From Dolomedes plantarius (lineage: Eukaryota; Arthropoda; Arachnida; Araneae; Dolomedidae): DNA of 64,000 nt. Under the pieces are notes generated by a model. The model was not told the DNA's origin. It did no database searches and worked only from the letters and a program-made list of their open reading frames with translations. Of this stretch, positions 53,959-62,841 are shown piece by piece (positions within the stretch are counted from its first letter, which is position 1; every line of letters begins with the position of its first letter). The position numbers were made by a program, and so were the translations under genes. Location: assembly GCA_907164885.2 (NCBI GenBank), contig OU015493.1, positions 121,906,693-121,970,692 of the forward strand. The letters are read 5' to 3'.

Positions 53959-56109
53959 TTAAGTTGGTTTTCCCCAGTTTTTTAAAACCGTGCCCACATC
54001 TCTCAGGTGGCGGTTGCAGGTTGATGAGAAAATTGCAATATCATCAATGTAGGGCAAAACGAAGTGCTCCAATCCTCCCAAAACATTCGCAATCAATTTG
54101 CAAAAATAGAAAGGAGCATTCACTAAGCCAAACATCATAACTTTGGGTATAAACGTTCCAAAAGGAGTTACGAAAGCCGCGTATCTTTGCGCGTCTTTTG
54201 TTAAGGGGATTTGGAAATAACCTTTCGTTAGATCCATTACGGTGATAAGATTCGCCGCACTAACCTTCTCGACCACCTCTTCAATATTTGGGAGAGGGAA
54301 AAATTCAGTTCGGGTTTTCTCGTTCAGCTTTCTATAGTCCACGCAAGGACGAGGGTCTTTCCCGGGGCTCTCAACCAAGATCATAGGAGAGGCATAATCA
54401 GACTGCCCCACCTCGATCACCCCAAGTTTTAAAAGACGCTGTATTTCTTCCCGTAGAATTTCGGTCTGTCTCGGGGACTTGCGGTAGGGTTTTGCCCGCA
54501 CAGGGGTATCATCCTTCAACACAATGTCCATTTCTACGAGATGGGTGATTCCCGGATCTGAAGAAAAGGTCCCCATATGTCTCTCTATCATGCTACGGAA
54601 ATCTCCGATTTGTTCGGCTGACGCGCGGTTTTCTAAATCGCTCCCACTTACTACCTCCCCAAAATTCATGTGAGTTGGGTCTGCTAAAGGATAAGGAATT
54701 TCGACATCCTCCTCAACTTCCTCGACCTCCTGATCGACTAGCAGGTTTACTTGCTCCGGTCGACGATGATACGGCTTCATTAAGTTAACATGGTAAATGG
54801 TTGATTTATTCCGTTTTCCTGGTAGGTCAATCGTGTAATTTGTTTCGGAAATTACACTCGTGACCACTCCCGGTCCTATCCAATTAACCGCCATCTTATT
54901 TAATTTTGAAGTGGCCAAAACCAAAACGGGGTCTCCGACTTTAAATTTTCGTAGAACCGCATTCCTGTCGTACCACAGTTTTCGTTTTTCCCTACATTCC
55001 GTCATACTTTTCTCCGCTAACTCCTGACACGTTTTTAATCTATTTGTCAGATTTAACACGTATTCCACCACATTTGGGTCACTACTCTCCTGGTGTAGCC
55101 AATTTTCATAAAGTAAGGTGTGTGGCATCCTCAAGTTTTTTCCATGCACCAACTCCGTAGGTCTGAACCCGGTGCTTTCGTGTGTCACTGTGCGCAACGA
55201 GAAAAGAGTCATCGGCAAAATTTCCTCCCAGTCTTTCCCTATTTCAAGACACAACGCTTTTAAGACTATTTTTAACGTAGAGTGGAGCCTCTCTACGCTG
55301 TTCGTTTGGGGGTGGCACACACTGCTATGAACCACCTTGATCCCGAATTTACCAAAAAATTCCGACGTGAGCTCACTCGTAAATGACCTTCCTAAATCGC
55401 ATTGGATCTCTTTAGGGAAACCTGTCCGTGAAAACGTCTGCAACAAGGCGTCTATCACCACCGGGGAACTAATATTTTCAACCGGGATCGCATCTGGGTA
55501 TTTTGATGCCACACAAATAGATGTAATTAAATATTTATTGTTCCTTGTGCTCGTAGGCAACGGACCTACCGCGTCTACATTAATTTTAGAAAACACCTCG
55601 GATATTATCGGCACAAGTGTTAGGGGGGCTTTCTTTTTGTCCTTATTTTTCCCAACTTTTTGACAAGGGTCGCAAGTCTTTACGAACCTCTCAATTTCTT
55701 GATAACAGTTCGGCCAATAATAATACCTTAATATCCGGTCTTTTGTTTTAGTACTAGCGAGATAGCCGGAAATTTCTTCATGACACAAGGATAATATCCC
55801 CATACGATACTCTAATGGCACGCATAACTGGATTCTTTGCTCTCCCGTTTTAGATTCCAAAAATCGGACTAGCTTGTCCCCTTCCACGCTAAACTCGGAG
55901 TTTTTAGGGTCGCTCGCATTTTCCCAAAGTGACTTCAAGGAGGGACAATTGACTTGCGCTTCGCCAAAATCAGATTCGGAAACTTGCGCTAAACCCGTTT
56001 TCCCCAACTCGTTCGCCTCCCCCAAAATGAACGGTCTTTTTGAATGCGATTCTCCTCTCGACCCCTCTTCTGCCCCGGGCCGTTTAGAACCCGAAGTTTT
56101 ATCTCCCAA
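53959..56109 (-). CDS. gypsy Pol: integrase followed by reverse transcriptase in one frame
   Basis: A 716-residue open frame whose first codon here is not a real start (it opens downstream of a disrupted region). Order: zinc-binding HHCC (LCHEEISGYL, CDPCQ; residues about 105-150), DDE core (INVDAVGPLP, CDLGRSFTSE, HPQTNSVERLH; about 170-275), GPY/F-type module (WIGPGVVTSV, about 410), an acidic linker, then reverse transcriptase (AKPYRKSPRQ, YASPMILVESPGKDPRPCVD, DLTKGYFQIPL, FGLVNAPFYFCKL, PYIDDIAIFS; about 530-700). The integrase before reverse transcriptase is the notable point. The frame ends early after NWGKPT because of a one-base slip in an A run. Confidence 0.93.
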   Translation of the reverse strand: MGDKTSGSKRPGAEEGSRGESHSKRPFILGEANELGKTGLAQVSESDFGEAQVNCPSLKSLWENASDPKNSEFSVEGDKLVRFLESKTGEQRIQLCVPLEYRMGILSLCHEEISGYLASTKTKDRILRYYYWPNCYQEIERFVKTCDPCQKVGKNKDKKKAPLTLVPIISEVFSKINVDAVGPLPTSTRNNKYLITSICVASKYPDAIPVENISSPVVIDALLQTFSRTGFPKEIQCDLGRSFTSELTSEFFGKFGIKVVHSSVCHPQTNSVERLHSTLKIVLKALCLEIGKDWEEILPMTLFSLRTVTHESTGFRPTELVHGKNLRMPHTLLYENWLHQESSDPNVVEYVLNLTNRLKTCQELAEKSMTECREKRKLWYDRNAVLRKFKVGDPVLVLATSKLNKMAVNWIGPGVVTSVISETNYTIDLPGKRNKSTIYHVNLMKPYHRRPEQVNLLVDQEVEEVEEDVEIPYPLADPTHMNFGEVVSGSDLENRASAEQIGDFRSMIERHMGTFSSDPGITHLVEMDIVLKDDTPVRAKPYRKSPRQTEILREEIQRLLKLGVIEVGQSDYASPMILVESPGKDPRPCVDYRKLNEKTRTEFFPLPNIEEVVEKVSAANLITVMDLTKGYFQIPLTKDAQRYAAFVTPFGTFIPKVMMFGLVNAPFYFCKLIANVLGGLEHFVLPYIDDIAIFSSTCNRHLRDVGTVLKNWGKPT

Positions 56110-56202
56110 TTCTTTTGTCCTGTCAGGCTCTACTTTACATTTTCCGATTCGTTTTCCTACCAGGGACTTGAAACAGGGTTTTCATTTCCCGAGGGACGTT
56201 TA

Positions 56203-56388
56203 GGGCCTGTTCACATAGGAGTCCATTGCTTTGCGTTAAGGAAAAGATGACGTTGAGACGAAAATAAACCAATCATAGGCTTCCAAACGATTAGCAATGA
56301 AATTTTTAACGCCTATGATTGGTTTATTTTCGTCTCAACGTCATCTTTTCCTTAACGCTACGCAACAGACTCCTATGTTAACAGGCCC
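56203..56388. mobile_element. Harbinger-like palindromic MITE, copy 2
   Basis: Nearly identical to 22822-23007. Flanked by perfect TTA (56200-56202, 56389-56391). It sits between the protease and integrase coding regions of the gypsy element, so it arrived after that element. Confidence 0.92.
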
Positions 56389-56792
56389 TTAGTCTGATTG
56401 CGGGTGCAAACCATGTTAATTGGGATACCATTTTGTTTCTGTTGAATAAGATCTGCCGTCTTATTTTCCAAAAGGTAGTACCGTTGTTCTAAATGGGCTG
56501 GTTTAACTGCCGCTTTAGTGATCACACTTCCGAATTCCCCTTTTAAAGCCACCCAAGCCAAAGGCAAGCATTTACATTCGTTATCTAACGGTTGTTTAAT
56601 CCAGGTGACTTCCCCTATTAAGTCCTCTGGATTAATCCAGCTTCGATCACAGAGATCAATGGCTGCCCCTGTGTCGCGCAGATAACTTCTCTCAATTCCG
56701 TTTATCAGTGCTTTCTTTAAATAGGGTTTAAAGCAATTTCCTAAATCCACCTCTTCATTTACATGATTCACGACTTCACTTACACGATTCAC
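56389..56792 (-). pseudogene. gypsy protease region, interrupted by a MITE
   Basis: The frame contains SYLRDTGAAIDLCDRSW. D-T-G-A is the aspartic protease site with its usual hydrophobic context. The segment continues through WVALKGEFGSVITKAAV to NMVCTRNQT, where the MITE begins. Between it and Gag the frame changes near 56800. The enzyme would cleave the polyprotein. Confidence 0.75.
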
Positions 56793-56813
56793 AACTTCAC
56801 CCTGACCCTTTTT

Positions 56814-57751
56814 TTAGAAATTCTGGGCACTTGGATTTGAAGTGTCCCGATTTCGAACAAAAATAGCACTGGATTTGTCGTTTCTTTTCATAAGACAGTT
56901 CTTTACGACGCTTTCGTATCGGTCGCATTTTTCCGCTAACCCGGAAGCTGTTTTAATTTCATCCCAATCCTCTACGTATCTTTCTCTAATCTCAACAGGG
57001 ACCCGTTTTTTCATTTGCTCCGTCAGCATTAGTTCTTTTAAGGTCTCGAAATCCTTTACTTCTAACGACTCTAACCAATTATCCAGGTAGCCCTTGAGCT
57101 CGTAAGCCAGATCTGCCCACAAAGCCCCTGGTTTTCCCTGGTGTTCTTCGAACTTAGTCCTCAACGCGCCTGTCCCCATTCTGAATCTATTCAATAGCAG
57201 TTTTTTTACAAATTGATAATCATCTCCTTTGTCCGCGGGTTGTTTAACTATGATTTCCGCGATGTCCGTTGGTAATAACGGAATAAGTTGACATACCCAA
57301 TCATCTTCCGCGACATTCATTTTTTTTGCTTGCCTCTCAAAAATCATAAAAAATAACGATATATCGTTTGCTTTTGGGTCATATTTCTGGACCAACTCTT
57401 TCAGATTAACCTTATTAATCCAGTTATTTCTGAAGTGGACGCGTGAGAGCTCAAACTGCTCGTTTCTGCCGCGTTTTGTAATTTTAATTTCGCTAATTCA
57501 AATTCCCTAACTTCTCTTTCTCTTTGTGCTGCTCTATCCTCTTTTTCTCTTTCCCTAGCTTCCTTTTCTCTTTCCTCTTCCATTTGAATATCCAACAAAA
57601 TTGCATCAAGACAATTTTTCACGTATGTCTCCCCGTAATCTGGCGCCGCTACGATTTTATTTATTATTTCTGCTTTCCTTTCGCGCTAGCTCCGACTTCT
57701 TTCGCTAGAATTAGCAGGATTTTTTTTATAGCTCGCTAAGTAATCTGCCAT
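56814..57751 (-). pseudogene. gypsy Gag, with one stop and one frameshift
   Basis: The likely start is ATG at 57751 (MADYLASYKKNPANSSERSR), in frame with the Gag segment at 57401-57622. A TAG at 57686-57688 interrupts it. A charged helical segment EEEREKEAREREKED follows, then a frame change near 57450, then the 193-residue frame with QKYDPKANDISLFFMIFERQ, LIPLLPTDIAEIIVKQP and KLLLNRF. This is the SCAN/capsid-like pattern of many arthropod gypsy Gag proteins. No zinc knuckle was seen. Confidence 0.78.
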
Positions 57752-58962
57752 TTTCTCAACAATACTTCTACAAAATACACTTACTATATACTAATTTTCA
57801 AATACAAAATAAATGCTGTCAGAAATTACTAACTTTGCTATCAGTACACTCAATTTATCTAACACATAAATCACAAATATTCTTCTATAAAATCTTAAAA
57901 CATGTAGAACCTCATCATAAATATCATAACTAAAATTTCCAAAATGCCTGTCACATATACCACAACAGTTATACACTATGATATTTAAATAACTCGAACC
58001 TGTAATAAGGCACTTAACTACAAATGTTTCAAAGAACTTAACATAACAACATATACAAGAATAAACGCTCTTAATTTACCGTTATGCTGCTGACACAACA
58101 AATATTAAAAATATGCACAATATCACACAATTTCAGAAAACACATGCATACACAAAATTTTCATTTATTTATAGTATCGCCGGTGATATGTGTCCCACAC
58201 TGAGCGCTTCCTGTGCACCAAAGGCACTGTGAGATTTTCTATGAATCCTCACAAAACTTTCCTGTTTAAATCCTTAAACAGAGGTTTTCTTAAAACCTAA
58301 CTTTGGGAGATTTGTCTCAAAATCACCCCCAAAAAATCCCTTTCCTGCTTAAACCCTTAAACAGAGATTTTCCTAAAACTTAAACTTGGGAGATTTAAAT
58401 TCACCCAAAAGGTACTTTGATTTCTAAAAGCTCAATAAGATACATAAAAGACAAAAAGGAACTTTAAACCATCGTTTAATCCCTAAACAATTAATTCCTT
58501 TGTGATTCCTCCGAATCACTTGTATTACTTAACTCAACTAATTTTCCTAAACCTTCACAGGTTTAAATTTCGGACCACTCGATGAAGAGCTGAAATTAAC
58601 TATCTAAATTCTCTGAATTATCAGGCTAATTCCAACTAGTCAACCCCACAATTTACTGCCCCTTGACGATATCTCGCGCAGACCTCTTGGAAGATTTCAA
58701 AATAGGCTCACCTTCGGTTGTCGTTGCATCAGTTGATCAGTCTGGTGTTTGAATTCCACTCGGCTTCCCTTTTCCTCCTTCTAATCCGTCTGACTTTTCC
58801 TCGTCTGCCCGCAAATTCCGTAGGTTTCCGTCGACTTCTGCATTTGCCGGTTTTCCCCCTGGATATCCCTCCAGCACCGCCTTTGCACTCCTCGTTGTTG
58901 GTCCGCCATGCGTCCGACTGCTATTTTACACTAGCAGACATCACACCTCTGCTGCCACCAGC
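57752..58962 (-). other. gypsy 5' leader with primer-binding site
   Basis: About 1.2 kb without a frame between LTR and Gag, unusually long. TGGTGGCAGCAGAGG (minus strand, 58960 downward) begins two bases inside the LTR and would pair with a tRNA 3' end. CCTTTAAACAG-like repeats lie near 58255-58400. Confidence 0.7.
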
Positions 58963-59766
58963 TATCATGTCCCCACAATGTAGCTTCACTTCCGAGGACG
59001 TATATAGCGTTAAACCGAGCCTGGCTAATCTCTAGCCAAAACATCCACATAAATTATCCGAGAGGAGACAGACTTAGAGTAAATAAAATACTCTTTATTC
59101 AATTATGTAATTACACATATGTACAAAATATATATACAATACTGCCCTTGCTGTAGAGAAGTCGCTCACCGCCAAAGTTAAAAATTTCATGGGGACGCGG
59201 CCCAGTGCACGCGTCTGATCCCAAGCCTGTCGGCCAAAAAAATTCCTCTCTCGGAAGACAAACGTCTGCCTCTCAGAACAGCCGCTGTCCAGCGTCGTCG
59301 GCAAAGTCTGTCCTCGAGACAAAAGGCTACCGCCCTTTATCACCTCCTCCCCGGTTCATTCTCGAAAAGCCTGGAATATTCCGGAGACGATTGACAGTCC
59401 TCATTTCCGGGTCTTGTACGTCACTTCCGCACGAGCCATCCTCTGTCATTTCTCACTTGGGCGACATTCAAGACCAACCCACATTGTCAGGCGAGGGGGT
59501 CCTACCTTTTCATAGGTCATTCGTCACTCCCTGTCTCCCAATTATTGGACAGTCGCCCTCGGGTCCGTTAACCTGCAACAGATGGGACCTTTTGGAATAG
59601 AAAACATCATTATTCCTTCCTTTTGAGTTACTCCGCCGCCAGGAAAATTTATCCAGATGCCCCGTACACATCTGAAACTCTTTCAAACAGTTCTCAAAAG
59701 AACACATGTGGGAGAAGATACAATTAAGTCCACTGCTTGTGTAAAAAGGGGGCTGCCGACGTGACA
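58963..59766 (-). repeat. gypsy 5' LTR
   Basis: Partner of 51814-52617 with the same 804-bp length. On the minus strand it starts TGTCACGTCGGCAGCCCCC. Flanked outside by ACAT. Confidence 0.92.
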
Positions 59767-59924
59767 ACATAATCGGAATCTCCAGTTACACAGTTTGGAA
59801 AAGCGGGATAAAACCAACTGTCTTAAAAGCTTTCTACAATTTTCTGATTTTAATTGAACTTCTATTAACGTTTTAATTTATTTCAAGTTAAGTTGGGGGG
59901 AGGGGTAGGTAAGGACACGACAGG

Positions 59925-60046
59925 CCACATGCGGTCTCTCGTTATCTTGTTGAAAGATGACGTCTCCGAGGCTTCGAAGAGAAAGCACAGCCACCGGCGT
60001 TAAGATCTGAGAAATGTAACGCTGGCTGTTCAGATTATAATCTGTA
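59925..60046 (-). pseudogene. Tc1-like transposase fragment
   Basis: The minus strand reads LNSQRYISQIL and, further on, DVIFQQDNERPHVA, including the second catalytic Asp of a Tc1 transposase. It resembles the protein at 9395-10354. No TIR nearby. About 120 bp only. Confidence 0.65.
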
Positions 60047-60219
60047 CAACTAATTTGAACTTTTTTTTCTGTCCTTTAGATGAAACTATGTGATTCTGTA
60101 TAAACAAAAGGTGCTTGATTCATATATCAAAACCAAAATGGTCCATCACGTACCTTTTTGTAGGAGACCCACTTCTTCTATTTATGCAAATTGGTTACAG
60201 AGAAATGTAACAGAGGCTT

Positions 60220-61289
60220 GATTATAGAAAACACAAACTCTAAAATGATTTTTTTGGCCGTTTCCTCTTGTAGACATCTGTTGGTGTGTCCCTGATAACA
60301 TGCCAATAATCAGCTAGCATATTTCTATTCCATCGTCCACTGAAACGCTTTCAAACATAGAGATGGCCTGCTGAAACCTTTCCCATGCTTACCTTTAACT
60401 GCGCCAAGGTTTTGAGGAAACAAGTCCAGAAGTGAGTCCGAAAAGTGTAGTTTTAAAGATTTATTGCAACCAATAACACGAAAGCACTTCACCATGTCAC
60501 CAACAAGATGTTCATAGTTTTCAGCATTCTCATTTCCAAGGAAACGTGAGCACATTGATTTGAATGTCAGGCAGGCTTCTTTTTCTACTTGTGCCAGTTT
60601 ATTTTCAAACTCTTCATCATGAAAGACTGCTTTAATTCATGGTCCAATAAAAAACTCTTTAACCTTTGCCTCACTTAAATTTTTGAATTTGTTCCTGAGA
60701 TGCAAGAAAGCCACTCCTTCTCTGTCCAGAGCTTTTACAAATATTTTCATCAAATCGAGTTTAATGTGCATTGGGGGAAGAAAGATACATTACGGATTCA
60801 CAAGTGGTTCATGTGATATGTTTTTGGTGCCAGGAATTAAGTTTTTTCTTGGAGGACACTGTTTACAGATGTAGTGGTTTTTTCTGTCACGGCTGTCCCA
60901 TTCACAGAGAAAGCAGCAGAGTTTAGTGTATCCCTGTTGCAGGCCTGTTAATATTCCAATGACTTTCAAATCTCCCCAAATGTTCCATTTGAATGTAGTG
61001 TACTCAATTAACTTCAATATAGCACTCATAGCTTCGTAAGTTTCCTTTGTATTTGTAGAATATGCCACGGGAACAGACGGACAAACATTGCCTATATGGA
61101 GAACACTGCTTTGAGACTACGTTTGGACGAGTCAATAAACATGCGCCACTCTGCTGGATTATGTTCATGTCCCAATGCCTGAAATAGGCCATTCACATCA
61201 TTGTAATATACGATTTTTTCTTTCTCCGCAAAATAGTCTACAAAATGGCTTTGTCGTCTTGTTAATAAACTTATTTTGTGTAGCGGCAA
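60220..61289 (-). pseudogene. Decayed gene of an unnamed arthropod repeat family
   Basis: Minus-strand frames read in order HKISLLTRRQSHFVDYFAEK, YYNDVNGLFQALGHEHNPAE, WRMFIDSSKRSLKAV, then AYSTNTKETYEAM, WNIWGDLKVIGILTGLQQGY, TKLCCFLCEWDSRDRKNHY, then MCSRFLGNENAENYEHLVGD, KLHFSDSLLDLFPQNLGAVK. Frame changes lie near 61080 and 60780. I recall closely similar unnamed proteins in many arthropods, probably transposon-derived, but cannot name the superfamily or verify. The spaced D residues (GDLKV, ..LLDLFPQNLG) could belong to a DDE/D core. No TIR recognised. Confidence 0.5.
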
Positions 61290-61300
61290 GCGCCGCTACA
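61279..61300. repeat. Perfect GC-rich hairpin
   Basis: TGTAGCGGC and GCCGCTACA form a 9-bp stem with a 4-base loop AAGC, between the decayed gene and the Tc1 relic. It may be the end of a mobile element or a transcription-stopping structure. Function unknown. Confidence 0.5.
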
Positions 61301-61449
61301 GTATAGATTTTCATTGCTAAAATGTGGATTTTGGGGAAAATCGTGCATGGTAAACAAAAAATAAATAAATTACAGGTTCGTTATTTTCAGCCAAAAATGT
61401 ACAAGAAACACACATTTTCATCTGAAGGGCATTTTTCATGTTTTATAGG

Positions 61450-62120
61450 GATTGCTGACGACGCGAACAAGAGGTGTTCGTGTCGTGTACCCAATAGCTA
61501 CCCATACCATCACACCAGGTGCAGGGCCTGTATGATGATATCGAATATAAGCAGGCCTCGTGTGTTCTCCTAGGTGCCCCCAAACACGAATACGTCCATC
61601 ATGATGCTGCACGCAGAGTCGAGACTCGTCTTAAAAGATGACGTGGTGTCACTCCTGTATCCAGTTTTGTCGTTGGGCGCACCACTGTCGCCGCGCGTCT
61701 CTATGTTGCAGTGTCATGGGAAGCCGCAATAATGGTCGTCGTGCAGACAGTTCGTGCTGCTCCAGACATCGTCGCACTGTCCGCGCGGATACTTGTCGTG
61801 CTGCGAACAAGCCCATTTCCTTCCGTCATGTAGCTGTACGATCCTGCAAGACCGACCTGACAACATGTCTGTCCTCTCGGGCATTAGTGGCGGGAGGCCG
61901 TTGAGATCGTGCATGGCGTTCAGTATGACCCTCCTGTACCCATCGATTCCATATTCTCATGACAGTCGTTGGATTCCGACCAATGCTAGTAGCAATATCG
62001 CGGAACGATAAACCGCACTCTCGATAGGCCACGATTCTGGGCCTATCGAGGACAATTTTCTTTAATGTTGCTATCAAATTCCGACACGTGCTGGTAGCCG
62101 TTTCTCCTTATACGAGGCAT
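61450..62120 (-). pseudogene. Tc1-like transposase, broken
   Basis: ATG at 62120 (MPRIRRNGYQHVSEFD), then a short disrupted piece with a stop. In another frame it reads PRIVAYRECGLSFRDIATSI and GRNPTTVMRIWNRWVQEG (HTH part), REDRHVVRSVLQD, and after more frame changes HHTGPAPGVMVW. The catalytic D..D..E end is lost. Confidence 0.8.
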
Positions 62121-62333
62121 AACACGATCTCCTCACAACAACCAACATTCAAATGTGATTTCTGAATGAGAAACCCATTACGCAACTTTCCTTTTATACA
62201 GAGTTTAAGATGACGTTTCTCCCTCCTGCGTCGTTTGATTGCGCTTAAATGCCAACATCTTCTTCCTTTCATGCGAACTTGACGTTTGTATCATCCCTTC
62301 TTCATGGTGTTGCAATTTTAATCGCCAGCAGTG
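61450..62333 (-). mobile_element. Tc1-like element, 3'-truncated
   Basis: The right end CGCCAGCAGTG is followed by TA and preceded by a TGTTGCAATTTTAAT block, like the TIR at 9178-10586. It contains a broken transposase on the minus strand. The left end, with the third catalytic residue, is missing. Confidence 0.75.
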
Positions 62334-62841
62334 TATTTTATTCCATGTTACGTAATTTTACTTAGGGGCAGAATTAGATTTTCTTTAAGTGACTGCCTTC
62401 CGAAGGAAGATTCAGTGACGTCTCGTTTCTAAATCTTAATTTTTAGAAGTTTTTAGCCGATTTTTCTGATTTATGTTTTTTCTGGCTTATGCCGTTTCTG
62501 ATTTATGCATTTTGAAACAATGGTGGAAGTACACGAGACAAGACAAGAAATTGAAGAAACGATTATGCTTTTTAAACAATTTATTGCAGTGGTTGGGGAG
62601 ATGTTTCTCCGTCCAACGCTGATGAGCGACTGACTCAAAAACGGTCTGCATTGCGCAGATTGAATCAAAACAACATGTAGCGACGCACCATGCCGCCCAC
62701 CTTGAAAGCTTTAAGAGCTTTCAAAATTACAACTAAGTATGAAGATGTCTGAAAGAAAAAAGAACAGAATCATTAACTAACAAAAAACAATAATGAATTG
62801 AAATACAAAACACGTAAATGAGAGTTGATGAAATTAACTTG
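62334..62841 (-). other. Probable 3' LTR region of the BEL/Pao element
   Basis: Downstream (minus sense) of the integrase frame lies a purine-rich tract AAGGTGGGCGGCA, after which TGGTGCGTCGCTAC (from 62690) may start an LTR. AATAAA on the minus strand at 62579-62584 fits an LTR polyadenylation signal. The far end of the LTR is not clear; the Tc1 relic begins at 62333. Confidence 0.45.

Larger units (their letters stand above)
51814..59766 (-). mobile_element. Ty3/gypsy retrotransposon with integrase upstream of reverse transcriptase
   Basis: Two 804-bp LTRs (51814-52617, 58963-59766), which I estimate to differ at about 2 percent of sites, flanked by perfect ACAT (51810-51813, 59767-59770). 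On the minus strand: 5' LTR, a primer-binding site TGGTGGCAGCAG two bases inside, a 1.2-kb leader, Gag, protease, integrase, reverse transcriptase, RNase H, purine tract ATGGGGGAGGAGT, 3' LTR. The gene order IN-RT-RH inside one long frame is the Ty1/copia order, although every domain is of gypsy type; this is known from the Gmr1-like group. Several frameshifts and a MITE insertion disable it. Confidence 0.92.

Noticed and set aside
57401..57622. Charged helical protein as an independent small gene
   Set aside because: It is in frame with the upstream ATG at 57751 and continues into Gag after a frameshift, so it is part of the gypsy Gag.
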